Shown here: one piece after another, positions 1 through 13,893 of the stretch | Layout: every line of letters begins with the position of its first letter | How positions within the stretch are numbered: the stretch's first letter is position 1 | Source: Prosapia bicincta | Taxonomy: Eukaryota; Arthropoda; Insecta; Hemiptera; Cercopidae | Length of the DNA stretch: 64,000 nucleotides | Reading direction: 5' to 3' | Assembly: GCA_036971475.1 (NCBI GenBank) | Contig: JBAIZL010000027.1 | Coordinates: forward strand, 457,001-521,000 | The notes under the pieces: generated by a model | What the model saw: only the letters and a program-made list of their open reading frames with translations | What the model was told of the DNA's origin: nothing | Database searches by the model: none | Position numbers and translations under genes: made by a program

Positions 1-2159
1 CCCAAGGATCGTGGATGAACACGAAGTGACGTGGGTCGCTTCAGTAGGGATCACCTCATGGTTACAATTCGGGTGACCTACGATCGCTGTTAATGCTCAT
101 CCGTATAGTCATAGCGGGGAATACCAAAAGTAATAGTGGATAATCCCAAGGATCGTGGATGAACACGAAGTGATGTGGGTCGCTTAAGTAGGGATCACCT
201 CATGGTTACAATTCGGGTGACCTACGATCGCTGTTGAAGCTCATCCGTATAGTCATAGCGGGGAATACCAAAAGTAATAGTGGATAATCCCAAGGATCGT
301 GGATGAACACGAAGTGACGTGGGTCGCTTCAGTAGGGATCACCTCATGGTTACAATTCGGGTGACCTACGATCGCTGTTAATGCTCATCCGTATAGTCAT
401 AGCGGGGAATACTAAAAGTAATAGTGGATAATCCCAAGGATCGTGGATGAGCACGAAGTGACGTGGGTCGCTTCAGTAGGGATCACCTCATGGTTACAAT
501 TCGGGTGACCTACGATCGCTGTTGAAGCTCATCCGTATAGTCATAGCGGGGAATACCAAAAGTAATAGTGGATTATCCCAAGGATCGTGGATGAACACGA
601 AGTGACGTGGGTCGCTTCAGTAGGGATCACCTCATGGTTACAATTCGGGTGACCTACGATCGCTGTTGAAGCTCATCCGTATAGTCATAGCGGGGAATAT
701 CAAAAGTAGTAGTGGATAATCCCAAGGATCGTGGATGAACACGAAGTGACGTGGGTAGCTTCAGTAGTGATCACCTCATGGTTACAATTCGGATGACCTA
801 CGATCGCTGTTGATGCTCATCCGTGTAGTCATAGCGGGGAATACCAAAAGTAATAGTGGATAATCCCAAGGATCGTGGATGAACACGAAGTGACGTGGGT
901 CGCTTCAGTAGGGATCACCTCATGGTTACAATTCGGGTGACCTACGATCGCTGTTGATGCTCATCCCTATAGTCATAGCGGGGAATACCAAAAGTAATAG
1001 TGGATAATCCCAAGGATCGTGGATGAACACGAAGTGACGTGGGTCGCTTCAGTAGGGATCACCTCATGGTTACAAGTCGGGTGACCTACGATCGCTGTTG
1101 AAGCTCATCCGTATAGTCATAGCGGGAATACCAAAAGTAATAGTGGATAATCCCAAGGATCGTGGATGAACACGAAGTGACGTGGGTCGCTTCAGTAGGG
1201 ATCACCTCATGGTTACAATTCGGGTGACCTACGATCGCTGTTAATGCTCATCCGTATAGTCATAGCGGGGAATACCAAAAGTAATAGTGGATAATCCCAA
1301 GGATCGTGGATGAACACGAAGTGACGAGGGTCGCTTCAGTAGGGATCACCTCATGGTTACAATTCGGGTGACCTACGATCGCTGTTGAAGCTCATCCGTA
1401 TAGTCATAGCGGGGAATACCAAAAGTAATAGTGGATAATCCCAAGGATCGTGGATGAACACGAAGTGACGTGGGTCGCTTCAGTAGGGATCACCTCATGG
1501 TTACAATTCGGGTGACCTACGATCGCTGTTGAAGCTCATCCGTATAGTCATAGCGGGGAATACCAAAAGTAATAGTGGATAATCCCAAGGATCGTGGATG
1601 AACACGAAGTGACGTGGGTCGCTTCAGTAGGGATCACCTCATGGTTACAATTCGGGTGACCTACGATCGCTGTTAATGCTCATCCGTATAGTCATAGCGG
1701 GGAATACCAAAAGTAATAGTGGATAATCCCAAGGATCGTGGATGAACACGAAGTGATGTGGGTCGCTTCAGTAGGGATCACCTCATGGTTACAATTCGGG
1801 TGACCTACGATCGCTGTTGAAGCTCATCCGTATAGTCATAGCGGGGAATACCAAAAGTAATAGTGGATAATCCCAAGGATCGTGGATGAACACGAAGTGA
1901 CGTGGGTCGCTTCAGTAGGGATCACCTCATGGTTACAATTCGGGTGACCTACGATCGCTGTTGATGCTCATCCGTATAGTCACAGCGGGGAATACCAAAA
2001 GTAATAGTGGATAATCCCAAGGATCGTGGATGAACACGAAGTGACGTGGGTCGCTTCAGTAGGGATCACCTCATGCTTACAATTCGGGTGACCTACCATC
2101 GCTGTTGAAGCTCATCCGTATAATCATAGCGGGGAATACCAAAAGTAATAGTGGATAAT

Positions 2160-2268
2160 CCCAAGGATCGTGGATGAACACGTAGTGACGTGGGTCGCTT
2201 CAGTAGGGATCACCTCATGGTTACAATTCGGGTGACCTACGATCGCTGTTGATGCTCATCCGTATAGT
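2160..2268. repeat. Short (109-bp) monomer within the 144-bp satellite
   Basis: The CCCAAGG start points lie at 2160 and 2269, only 109 bases apart. The 35 bases that normally join TATAGT to CCCAAGG are missing. The next monomer is normal length. This is the only large deletion I saw in the array, so it can serve as a landmark for assembly or long-read alignment. Confidence 0.9.
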
Positions 2269-5200
2269 CCCAAGGATCGTGGATGAACACGAAGTGACGT
2301 GGGTCGCTTCAGTAGGGATCACCTCATGGTTACAATTATGGTGACCTACGATCGCTGTTGAAGCTCATCCGTATAGTCATAGCGGGGAATACCAAAAGTA
2401 ATAGTGGATAATCCCAAGGATCGTGGATGAACACGTGGTGACGTGGGTCGCTTCAGTAGGGATCACCTCATGGTTACAATTCGGGTGACCTACGATCGCT
2501 GTTGATGCTCATCCGTATAGTCATAGCGGGGAATACCAAAAGTAATAGTGGATAATCCCAAGGATCGTGGATGAACACGAAGTGACGTGGGTCGCTTCAG
2601 TAGGGATCACCTCATGGTTACAATTCGGGTGACCTACGATCGCTGTTGAAGCTCATCCGTATAGTCATAGCGGGGAATACCAAAAGTAATAGTGGATTAT
2701 CCCAAGGATCGTGGATGAACACGAAGTGACGTGGGTCGCTTCAGTAGGGATCACCTCATGGTTACAATTCGGGTGACCTACGATCGCTGTTGATGCTCAT
2801 CCGTATAGTCATAGCGGGGAATACCAAAAGTAATAGTGGATAATCCCAAGGATCGTGGATGAACACGAAGTGACGTGGGTCGCTTCAGTAGGGATCACCT
2901 CATGGTTACAATTCGGGTGACCTATGATCGCTGTTGATGCTCATCCGTATAGTCATAGCGGGGAATACCAAAAGTAAATGTGGATAATCCCAAGGATCGT
3001 GGATGAACACGAAGTGACGTGGGTCGCTTCAGTAGGGATCACCTCATGGTGACAATTCGGGTGACCTACGATCGCTGTTGAAGCTCATCCGTATAGTCAT
3101 AGCGGGGAATACCAATAGTAATAGTGGATAATCCCAAGGATCGTGGATGAACATGAAGTGACGTGGGTCGCTTCAGTAGGGATCACCTCATGGTTACAAT
3201 TCGGGTGACCTACGATCGCTGTTGAAGCTCATCCGTATAGTCATAGCGGGGAATACCAAAAGTAATAGTGGATAATCCCAAGGATCGTGGATGAACACGA
3301 AGTGACGTGGGTCGCTTCAGTAGGGATCACCTCATGGTTACAATTCGGGTGACCTACGATTGCTGTTGATGCTCATCCGTATAGTCATAGCGGGGAATAC
3401 CAAAAGTAAATGTGGATAATCCCAAGGATCGTGGATGAACACGAAGTGACGTGGGTCGCTTCAGTAGGGATCACCTCATGGTTACAATTCGGGTGACCTA
3501 CGATCGCTGTTGATGCTCATCCGTATAGTCATAGCGGGGAATACCAAAAGTAATAGTGGATAATCCCAAGGATCGTGGACGAACACGAAGTGACGTCGGT
3601 CGCTTCAGTAGGGATCACCTCATGGTTACAATTCGGGTGACCTACGATCGCTGTTGATGCTCATCCGTATAGTCATAGCGGGGAATACCAAAAGTAATAG
3701 TGGATAATCCCAAGGATCGTGGATGAACACGAAGTGACGTGGGTCGCTTCAGTAGGGATCACCTCATGGTTACAATTCGGGTGACCTACGATCGCTGTTG
3801 AAGCTCATCCGTATAGTCATAGCGGGGAATACCAAAAGTAATAGTGGATAATCCCAAGGATCGTGGATGAACACGAAGTGACGTGGGTCGCTTCAGTAGG
3901 GATCACCTCATGGTTACAATTCGGGTGACCTACGATCGCTGTTGATGCTCATCCGTATAGTCATAGCGGGGAATACCAAAAGTAATAGTGGATAATCCCA
4001 AGGATCGTGGATGAACACGAAGTGACGTGGGTCGCTTCAGTAGGGATAACCTCATGGTTACAATTCGGGTGACCTACGATCGCTGTTGAAGCTCATCCGT
4101 ATAGTCACAGCGGGGAATACCAAAAGTAATAGTGGATAATCCCAAGGATCGTGGATGAACACGAAGTGACGTGGGTCGCTTCAGTAGGGATCACCTCATG
4201 GTTACAATTCGGGTGACCTACGATCGCTGTTGATGCTCATCCGTATAGTCATAGCGGGGAATACCAAAAGTAATAGTGGATAATCCCAAGGATCGTGGAT
4301 GAACACGAAGTGACGTGGGTCGCTTCAGTAGGGATCACCTCATGGTTACAATTCGGGTGACCTACGATCGCTGTTGAAGCTCATCCGTATAGTCATAGCG
4401 GGGAATACCAAAAGTAATAGTGGATAATCCCAAGGATCGTGGATGAACACGAAGTGACGTGGGTCGCTTCAGTAGGGATCACCTCATGGTTACAATTCGG
4501 GTGACCTACGATCGCTGTTGATGCTCATCCGTATAGTCATAGCGGGGAATACCAAAAGTAATAGTGGATAATCCCAAGGATCGTGGATGAACACGAAGTG
4601 ACGTGGGTCGCTTCAGTAGGGATCACCTCATGGTTACAATTCGGGTGACCTACGATCGCTGTTGAAGCTCATCCGTATAGTCATAGCGGGGAATACCAAA
4701 AGTAATAGTGGATAATCCCAAGGATCGTGGATGAACACGAAGTGACGTGGGTCGCTTCAGTAGGGATCACCTCATGGTTACAATTCGGGTGACCTACGAT
4801 CGCTGTTGATGCTCATCCGTATAGTCATAGCGGGTTATACCAAAAGTAAATGTGGATAATCCCAAGGATCGTGGATGAACACGAAGTGACGTGGGTCGCT
4901 TGAGTAGGGATCACCTCATGGTTACAATTCGGGTGACCTACGATCGCTGTTGAAGCTCATCCGTATAGTCATAGCGGGGAATACCAAAAGTAATATAGGA
5001 TTATCCCAAGGATCGTGGATGAACACGAAGTGCCGTGGGTCGCTTCAGTAGGGATCACCTCATGGTTACAATTCTGGTGACCTACGATCGCTGTTGAAGC
5101 TCATCCGTATAGTCATAGCGGGGAATACCAAAAGTAATAGTGGGTAATCCCAAGGATCGTGGATGAACACGAAGTGACGTGGGTCGCTTCAGTAGGGATC

Positions 5201-6950
5201 ACCTCATGGTTACAATTCGGGTGACCTACGATCGCTGTTGATGCTCATCCGTATAGTCATAGCGGGGAATACCAAAAGTAATAGTGGATAATCCCAAGGA
5301 TCGTGGATGAACACGAAGTGACGTGGGTCGCTTCAGTAGGGATCACCTCATGGTTACAATTCGGGTGACCTACGATCGCTGTTGAAGCTCATCCGTATAG
5401 TCATAGCGGGGAATACCAAAAGTAATAGTGGATAATCCCAAGGATCGTGGATGATTTCGAAGTGACGTGGGTCGCTTCAGTAGGGATCACCTCATGGTTA
5501 CAATTCGGGTGACCTACGATCGCTGTTGATGCTCATCCGTATAGTCATAGCGGGGAATACCAAAAGTAATAGTGGATAATCCCAAGGATCGTGGATGAAC
5601 ACGAAGTGACGTGGGTCGCTTCAGTAGGGATCACCTCATGGTTACAATTCGGGTGACCTACGATCGCTGTTGAAGCTCATCCGTATAGTCATAGCGGGGA
5701 ATACCAAAAGTAATAGTGGATTATCCCAAGGATCGTGGATGAACACGAAGTGACGTGGGTAGCTTCAGTAGGGATCACCTCATGGTTACAATTCGAGTGA
5801 CCTACGATCGCTGTTGAAGCTCATCCGTATAGTCATATCGGGGAATACCAAAAGTAATAGTGGATAATCCCAAGGATCGTGGACGAACACGAAGTGACGT
5901 GGGTCGCTTCAGTAGGGATCACCTCATGGTTACAATTCGGGTGACCTACGATCGCTGTTGAAGCTCATCTGTATAGTCATAGCGGGGAATACCAAAAGTA
6001 ATAGTGGATTATCCCAAGGATCGTGGATGAACACGAAGTGACGTGGGTCGCTTCAGTAGGGATCACCTCATGGTTACAATTCGGGTGACCTACGATCGCT
6101 GTTGATGCTCATCCGTATAGTCATAGCGGGGAATACCAAAAGTAATAGTGGATAATCCCAAGGATCGTGGATGAACACGAAGTGACGTGGGTCGCTTCAG
6201 TAGGGATCACCTCATGGTTACAATTCGGGTGACCTACGATCGCTGTTGAAGCTCATCCGTATAGTCATAGCGGGGAATACCAAAAGTAATAGTGGATAAT
6301 CCCAAGGATCGTGGATGAACACGAAGTGACGTGGGTCGCTTCAGTAGGGATCACTTCATGGTTACAATTCGGGTGACCTACGATCGCTGTTGATGCTCAT
6401 CCGTATAGTCATAGCGGGGAATACCAAAAGTAATAGTGGATAATCCCAAGGATCGTGGATGAACACGAAGTGACCGTGGGTCGCTTCAGTAGGGATCACC
6501 TCATGGTTACAATTCGGGTGACCTACGATCGCTGTTGAAGCTCATCCGTATAGTCATAGCGGGGAATACCAAAAGTAATAGTGGATAATCCCAAGGATCG
6601 TGGATGAACACGAAGTGACGTGGGTCGCTTCAGTAGGGATCACCTCATGGTTACAATTCGGGTGACCTACGATCGCTGTTGATGCTCATCCGTATAGTCA
6701 TAGCGGGGAATACCAAAAGTAATAGTGGATAATCCCAAGGATCGTGGATGAACACGAAGTGACGTGGGTCGCTTCAGTAGGGATCACCTCATGGTTACAA
6801 TTCGGGTGACCTACGATCGCTGTTGATGCTCATCCGTATAGTCATAGCGGGGAATACCAAAAGTAATAGTGGATAATCCCAAGGATCGTGGATGAACACG
6901 AAGTGACGTGGGTCGCTTCAGTAGGGATCACCTCATGGTTACAATTCGGG

Positions 6951-9900
6951 TGGCCTACGATCGCTGTTGATGCTCATTAGTATAGTCATAGCGGGGAATA
7001 CCAAAAGTAATAGTGGATAATCCCAAGGATCGTGGATGAACACGAAGTGACGTGGGTCGCTTCAGTAGGGATCACCTCATGGTTACAATTCGGGTGACCT
7101 ACGATCGCTGTTGATGCTCATCCGTATAGTCATAGTGGGGAATACCAAAAGTAATAGTGGATTATCCCAAGGATCGTGGATGAACACGAAGTGACGTGGG
7201 TCGCTTCAGTAGGGATCACCTCATGGTTACAATTCGGGTGACCTACGATCGCTGTTGATGCTCATCCGTATAGTCATAGCGGGGAATACCAAAAGTAATA
7301 GTGGATAATCCCAAGGATCGTGGATGAACACGAAGTGACGTGGGTCGCTTCAGTAGGGATCACCTCATGGTTACAATTCGGGTGACCTGCGATCGCTGTT
7401 GATGCTCATCCGTATAGTCATAGCGGGGAATACCAAAAGTAATAGTGGATAATCCCAAGGATCGTGGATGAACACGAAGTGACGTGGGTCGCTTCAGTAG
7501 GGATCACCTCATGGTTACAATTCGGGTGACGTACGATCGCTGTTGAAGCTCATCCGTATAGTCATAGCGGGGAATACCTAAAGTAATAGTGGATAATCCC
7601 AAGGATCGTGGATGAACACGAAGTGACGTGGGTCGCTTCAGTAGGGATCACCTCATGGTTACAATTCGGGTGACCTGCGATCGCTGTTGATGCTCATCCG
7701 TATAGTCATAGCGGGGAATACCAAAAGTAATAGTGGATAATCCCAAGGATCGTGGATGAACACGAAGTGACGTGGGTCGCTTCAGTAGGGATCACCTCAT
7801 GGTTACAATTCGGGTGACCTACGATCGCTGTTGAAGCTCATCCGTATAGTCATAGCGGGGAATACCAAAAGTAATAGTGGATAATCCCAAGGATCGTGGA
7901 TGAACACGAAGTGACGTGGGTCGCTTCAGTAGGGATCACCTCATGGTTACAATTCGGGTGACCTACGATCGCTGTTGATGCTCATCCGTATAGTCATAGC
8001 GGGGAATACCAAAAGTAATAGTGGATAATCCCAAGGATCGTGGATGAACACGAAGTGACGTGGGTCGCTTCAGTAGGGATCACCTCATGGTTACAATTCG
8101 GGTGGCCTACGATCGCTGTTGATGCTCATCCGTATAGTCATAGCGGGGAATACCAAAAGTAATAGTGGATAATCCCAAGGATCGTGGATGAACACGAAGT
8201 GACGTGGGTCGCTTCAGTAGGGATCACCTCATGGTTACAATTCGGGTGACCTACGATCGCTGTTGATGTTCATCCGTATAGTCATAGTGGGGAATACCAA
8301 AAGTAATAGTGGATTATCCCAAGGATCGTGGATGAACACGAAGTGACGTGGGTCGCTTCAGTAGGGATCACCTCATGGTTACAATTCGGGTGACCTACGA
8401 TCGCTGTTGATGCTCATCCGTATAGTCATAGCGGGGAATACCAAAAGTAATAGTGGATAATCCCAAGGATCGTGGATGAACACGAAGTGACGTGGGTCGC
8501 TTCAGTAGGGATCACCTCATGGTTACAATTCGGGTGACCTGCGATCGCAGTTGATGCTCATCCGTATAGTCATAGCGGGGAATACCAAAAGTAATAGTGG
8601 ATAATCCCAAGGATCGTGGATGAACACGAAGTGACGTGGGTCGCTTCAGTAGGGATCACCTCATGGTTACAATTCGGGTGACGTACGATCGCTGTTGAAG
8701 CTCATCCGTATAGTCATAGCGGGGAATACCTAAAGTAATAGTGGATAATCCCAAGGATCGTGGATGAACACGAAGTGACGTGGGTCGCTTCAGTAGGGAT
8801 CACCTCATGGTTACAATTCGGGTGACCTGCGATCGCTGTTGAAGCTCATCCGTATAGTCATAGCGGGGAATACCTAAAGTAATAGTGGATAATCCCAAGG
8901 ATCGTGGATGAACACGAAGTGACGTGGGTCGCTTCAGTAGGGATCACCTCATGGTTACAATTCGGGTGACCTGCGATCGCTGTTGATGCTCATCCGTATA
9001 GTCATAGCGGGGAATACCAAAAGTAATAGTGGATAATCCCAAGGATCGTGGATGAACACGAAGTGACGTGGGTCGCTTCAGTAGGGATCACCTCATGGTT
9101 ACAATTCGGGTGACCTACGATCGCTGTTGAAGCTCATCCGTATAGTCATAGCGGGGAATACCAAAAGTAATAGTGGATAATCCCAAGGATCGTGGATGAA
9201 CACGAAGTGACGTGGGTCGCTTCAGTAGGGATCACCTCATGGTTACAATTCGGGTGACCTACGATCGCTGTTGATGCTCATCCGTATAGTCATAGCGGGG
9301 AATACCAAAAGTAATAGTGGATAATCCCAAGGATCGTGGATGAACACGAAGTGACGTGGGTCGCTTCAGTAGGGATCACCTCATGGTTACAATTCGGGTG
9401 ACCTACGATCGCTGTTGATGCTCATCCGTATAGTCATAGCGGGGAATACCAAAAGTAATAGTGGATAATCCCAAGGATCGTGGATGAACACGAAGTGACG
9501 TGGGTCGCTTCAGTAGGGATCACCTCATGGTTACAATTCGGGTGGCCTACGATCGCTGTTGATGCTCATCCGTATAGTCATAGCGGGGAATACCAAAAGT
9601 AATAGTGGATAATCCCAAGGATCGTGGATGAACACGAAGTGACGTGGGTCGCTTCAGTAGGGATCACCTCATGGTTACAATTCGGGTGACCTACGATCGC
9701 TGTTGATGTTCATCCGTATAGTCATAGTGGGGAATACCAAAAGTAATAGTGGATTATCCCAAGGATCGTGGATGAACACGAAGTGACGTGGGTCGCTTCA
9801 GTAGGGATCACCTCATGGTTACAATTCGGGTGACCTACGATCGCTGTTGATGCTCATCCGTATAGTCATAGCGGGGAATACCAAAAGTAATAGTGGATAA

Positions 9901-10540
9901 TCCCAAGGATCGTGGATGAACACGAAGTGACGTGGGTCGCTTCAGTAGGGATCACCTCATGGTTACAATTCGGGTGACCTGCGATCGCTGTTGATGCTCA
10001 TCCGTATAGTCATAGCGGGGAATACCAAAAGTAATAGTGGATAATCCCAAGGATCGTGGATGAACACGAAGTGACGTGGGTCGCTTCAGTAGGGATCACC
10101 TCATGGTTACAATTCGGGTGACGTACGATCGCTGTTGAAGCTCATCCGTATAGTCATAGCGGGGAATACCTAAAGCAATAGTGGATAATCCCAAGGATCG
10201 TGGATGAACACGAAGTGACGTGGGTCGCTTCAGTAGGGATCACCTCATGGTTACAATTCGGGTGACCTGCGATCGCTGTTGAAGCTCATCCGTATAGTCA
10301 TAGCGGGGAATACCTAAAGTAATAGTGGATAATCCCAAGGATCGTGGATGAACACGAAGTGACGTGGGTCGCTTCAGTAGGGATCACCTCATGGTTACAA
10401 TTCGGGTGACCTGCGATCGCTGTTGATGCTCATCCGTATAGTCATAGCGGGGAATACCAAAAGTAATAGTGGATAATCCCAAGGATCGTGGATGAACACG
10501 AAGTGACGTGGGTCGCTTCAGTAGGGATCACCTCATGGTT
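6951..10540. repeat. Higher-order block in the 144-bp satellite (8-mer, then 10-mer)
   Basis: The rare variant GGTGGCCTACG occurs at 6951, 8103 and 9543. The spacings are 1152 (8 x 144) and 1440 (10 x 144) bases. Other variants keep the same spacing: GTTGATGTTCATC at about 8271 and 9711, and GTGACGTACGATCG at about 7528, 8680 and 10120. The 10-monomer version has two extra monomers of the ACCTGCG/ACCTAAAG kind. This shows that groups of monomers, not single ones, were duplicated. Confidence 0.85.
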
Positions 10541-11254
10541 ACAATTCGGGTGACCTGCGATCGCTGTTGATGCTCATCCGTATAGTCATAGCGGGGAATA
10601 CCAAAAGTAACAGTGGATAATCCCAAGGATCGTGGATGAACACGAAGTGACGTGGGTCGCTTCAGTAGGGATCACCTCATGGTTACAATTCGGTTGACCT
10701 ACGATCGCTGTTGAAGCTCATCCGTATAGTCATAGCGGGGAATACCTAAAGTAATAGTGGATAATCCCAAGGATCGTGGATGAACACGAAGTGACCGTGG
10801 GTCGCTTCAGTAGGGATCACCTCATGGTCACAATTCGGGTGACCTACGATCGCTGTTGATGCTCATCCGTATAGTCATAGCGGGGAATACCAAAAGTAAT
10901 AGTGGATAATCCCAAGGATCGTGGATGAACACGAAGTGACGTGGGTCGCTTCAGTAGGGATCACCTCATGGTTACAATTCGGGTGACCTACGATCGCTGT
11001 TGAAGCTCATCCGTATAGTCATAGCGGGGAATACCTAAAGTAATAGTGGATAATCCCAAGGATCGTGGATGAACACGAAGTGACCGTGGGTCGCTTCAGT
11101 AGGGATCACCTCATGGTCACAATTCGGGTGACCTACGATCGCTGTTGATGCTCATCCGTATAGTCATAGCGGGGAATACCAAAAGTAATAGTGGATAATC
11201 CCAAGGATCGTGGATGAACACGAAGTGACCGTGGGTCGCTTCAGTAGGGATCAC

Positions 11255-12846
11255 GTGCCACCACAGTAGAGATAGACATGTCGTAATAGCCTTGTTGTTA
11301 CGTTAGAAGCAAGTAGAACTATTTTCCCCCCGAGACAAGTGTATGTGTTGCTGAAAATATGTTTTCTTCAAGAATTAAATATTCCTATCCCGTGTCACTA
11401 CGTGCACTGAAGGTCGAAGTTGTTATTCGCTCAGATTTGTTGGAAATGTGATGTCTGTAGCAATGTATTTCCCTAAATAAATAGATAGAGGTTGCGAGGA
11501 AGCGATCCCTCGTCCACATTGGTTTACGTTATGAGAGATGTAAGTCCTTTCCTACCGGGGCTGGGAAATAATGCTACGTGGCTTCACGTGTTAATGAATA
11601 TTCAATGGCTAACTCTATGGAGATTTATTAAATAAAGCATGTATGGATTTACGTATATTCCTTCCTGAAAGTTACCGGTTCAGATTTAAGGATGCACCCT
11701 AAGGATTTTATATTAGCCCTAATATGATCATCTAATGACTTTTTAAAGCATTCTTTGTGACTACATATTGGAGACCCTTTTGTCTATTCAGACTTGACTT
11801 TGATAAATAATTCTTGGTTTTCCAAGCTATGAGCTACATCCTAATGGAATTGACTCTGCCACACGACAAGTCCTTACTGTGGGGCTTGTATCCGTGCAGA
11901 CCTTATCTAGTGTTGAAGTTTGACAGGTTTGGTTAGAATACCACTCGACTGTCACCCGCAGCTTGGCACTGTTCTATTCAAGATGCATATAAAGTGGGTT
12001 TGCAACTGCGTACGTCGCATAATGTAACCTTAGTATTTACTGTTTTAAAACAAAATATAAAAAACCTCTTCAACAATGAAACAATTACACAAAACTAACT
12101 CTGGAAACAAAAGCGGTCAAATAGGAATTTCTTACGCGATGTTTTGTCACGGGAAAGACCACGCTTGGAATTATTAACTCACTGAAGTAAACCGAAAAGT
12201 TCCGTTGCGTAAGGTTTTTGGGTAGCGGCGTTTTATTCCTCGAACGGCTTCACAAAGAGAAATTCTGTCTAACATTAAGAGAGACGATTCACGTAACAGG
12301 TAGCTGCGGGCATAAAATCGTTATAAAATATGGCCGACGCGACGTTTACAGCACTTGGTAATCGTAAATTGCAGACGGCACGTTTCAAAGGAAATTAGTT
12401 TTTGTTTGACAAATTATGCGGCCTTCATTGAATTAAGTCGTTTTTTAAAGTGTTGTTTGTTCGTTCTATAAAGTCTTTTCTTTACAACTTACCTCGTGCA
12501 GTAAAAACACGTTGAAACACTGCGTTTAGCCGATTGAGTTTTATCAAGTTACTTTTGTTTTTGCTTTTAATTAAGGGTAAGCCGGGACAAAAATAAAGAT
12601 GTTAATTTCGGCACAAATATGAAACTTTCCAACCTATTTCAGACTTTTGTTATAGTTTTTTTTATTAAATTCCTTCTATTAGCTCACACTCTCCTGTTAT
12701 CTTGTACACATTTTCAATTGCTAATAAAGTACGTTTTCATTCATCCAATAAAGTTAAAATACATTTTGTGTAACCCATAGGGAATGACAATTGATATTAA
12801 CTCAGTTGTTTCACATATTTATTCAATAAATAAATTATTAAAATTT
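11255..12846. other. AT-rich DNA with no recognised gene
   Basis: This is single-copy-looking, AT-rich sequence between the satellite and a tRNA-like fragment. I see no open frame above about 60 codons, no exon I can recognise and no clear mobile element ends. A GC-richer patch lies near 12180-12360 but does not translate into anything familiar. Confidence 0.6.
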
Positions 12847-12922
12847 GGGGGGGGTCTAGGCAGATTCGAACTGAGTATCTTCTTGTTCTCAAAGAAGTAG
12901 ATGATTTTTTTTATTGCCCCCA
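12847..12922 (-). other. tRNA-like or tRNA-derived SINE fragment (weak)
   Basis: On the minus strand the segment opens with GGGGGCA and closes with ACCCCCC, giving an acceptor-like pairing. It contains CAGTTCGAATCTG, a good T-arm and B-box match, and CTTCTT/AAGAAG around a seven-base loop where an anticodon arm would sit. The loop lacks the usual U33, and the D-arm region is a run of A. It is therefore more likely a decayed tRNA-derived SINE than a working tRNA. It could also be chance. Confidence 0.22.
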
Positions 12923-13390
12923 TCTGGTTGTCGTCGAATTCTTCATTGTACGACCTTAAATTGTTGCCATGGTTACCACACAATATCATAAATATTTCTC
13001 AAGGATTAAAAAATGAATTGAAAGAATAGAATTAAAAAATTGGATTAACGGTATCGAACCTTGCTTTACTAACAGACAATACAACAGGAAAGCGAAAAGA
13101 AACTACAACACAATGCAAGCGACGAACAAACAAAAAAGCGTATAAATAGTAACAAACAAAAATAATAGTCCAACACCATACTTAGAAAATAAAATGGAAA
13201 ATTGCATGGAAATTCGCTTCCTATATCACTTCTTAATATTGTTACTATGCCATATGTAGGCCTATATATTATTATTTATATTAGTTAATAAAATAAAAAG
13301 AAACTAAAATAACATTTTTCTTTGTTGACTTAGTAGGAATTGACTTTTTTTTTAATATTACTTGTTTTCTAAAAATATAAAGCCTCCTAA
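12923..13390. other. AT-rich DNA with no recognised feature
   Basis: Very AT-rich sequence with short homopolymer runs. No open frame, splice-flanked exon or repeat boundary could be supported. Confidence 0.6.
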
Positions 13391-13580
13391 TTAGGAACGA
13401 AATTTTTTACTAAAACCCTTATGTACGTCTCGATTGAAAAGAAATCATCTTCAGGGGAAATTATTATAGATATAATTAACAGAAACAACAGAGGAGTTAT
13501 TTTTGTAACAATTTCCACTGAAGGGGATTTCTCTTGAATCGAGACGTACATAAAGGTTTGAATAAAAGTTTTGTTTGGGA
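13391..13580. mobile_element. Foldback (palindromic) MITE-like element
   Basis: The inner arms, about 13413-13468 and 13505-13559, are inverted copies of each other, including the exact stretch TTATGTACGTCTCGATT and its complement. Weaker pairing continues outward to about 13391 and 13580. The central spacer is about 36 bases. There is no transposase. A foldback MITE is the simplest reading, but no target duplication was established. Confidence 0.6.
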
Positions 13581-13893
13581 CTCAGAGGTGTTATCTATTT
13601 AAAATAAAAATATTGTGCTGTCAGGGCTCTAAGTGTTTTTACTATAGTTGTCTATCATAAGACTCTACTGTCCCAGGAACATACTAGGCCCCGTACTTGC
13701 TGCAACCAAATGTAACAAGGCAATGCTAGGATTTGCAGAAGACATGGTACTCAAAATACCTTTGTTGTTTGTTTTTTTAAATCTTTCCATTATTCTTATT
13801 TCACAAAATAATAATTTGGATCAAATTTGTTTCCAACTTGTTTTAAATAAGGGATTAGAATACAACACGTTTTCTGAAAACCTCTCTAGTAAT
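13581..13893. other. AT-rich DNA with no recognised feature
   Basis: This holds one 88-codon open frame (13648-13914, starting at a TTG) that runs into the tandem array and resembles nothing I know. I see no other signal. Confidence 0.55.

Larger units (their letters stand above)
1..11254. repeat. 144-bp satellite array, about 78 monomers
   Basis: The monomer begins CCCAAGGATCGTGGATGAAC and recurs exactly every 144 bases (1, 145, 289 and onward). Most copies differ by only a few substitutions. The array is already under way at base 1, so its left end is outside the window. It stops mid-monomer at about 11254, after CAGTAGGGATCAC, where unique sequence begins. Diagnostic variants mark monomer subtypes: TTAATGCTC, TTGATGCTC or TTGAAGCTC after CGATCGCTG, ACCTAAAG for ACCAAAAG, and TGACCGTGGG for TGACGTGGG. 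Small indels are rare: one base is missing near 1124, and one monomer (2160-2268) lacks 35 bases. No open frame of note is present, so this looks like non-coding satellite DNA. I do not recognise the family. Confidence 0.97.

Noticed and set aside
1..11254. CENP-B box in the 144-bp monomer
   Set aside because: ATTCGGGTGACC resembles only part of the box; the required CGGG spacing after TTCG is absent.
1..11254. Hammerhead core in the 144-bp satellite (CTGAAGCGA on the minus strand)
   Set aside because: Core string does not match CTGANGA and no GAAA follows a stem at the right distance.
12847..12922. Functional tRNA gene on the minus strand
   Set aside because: T-arm and acceptor pairing look right, but the anticodon loop lacks U33 and the D-arm is an A run; listed only as a tRNA-like fragment.
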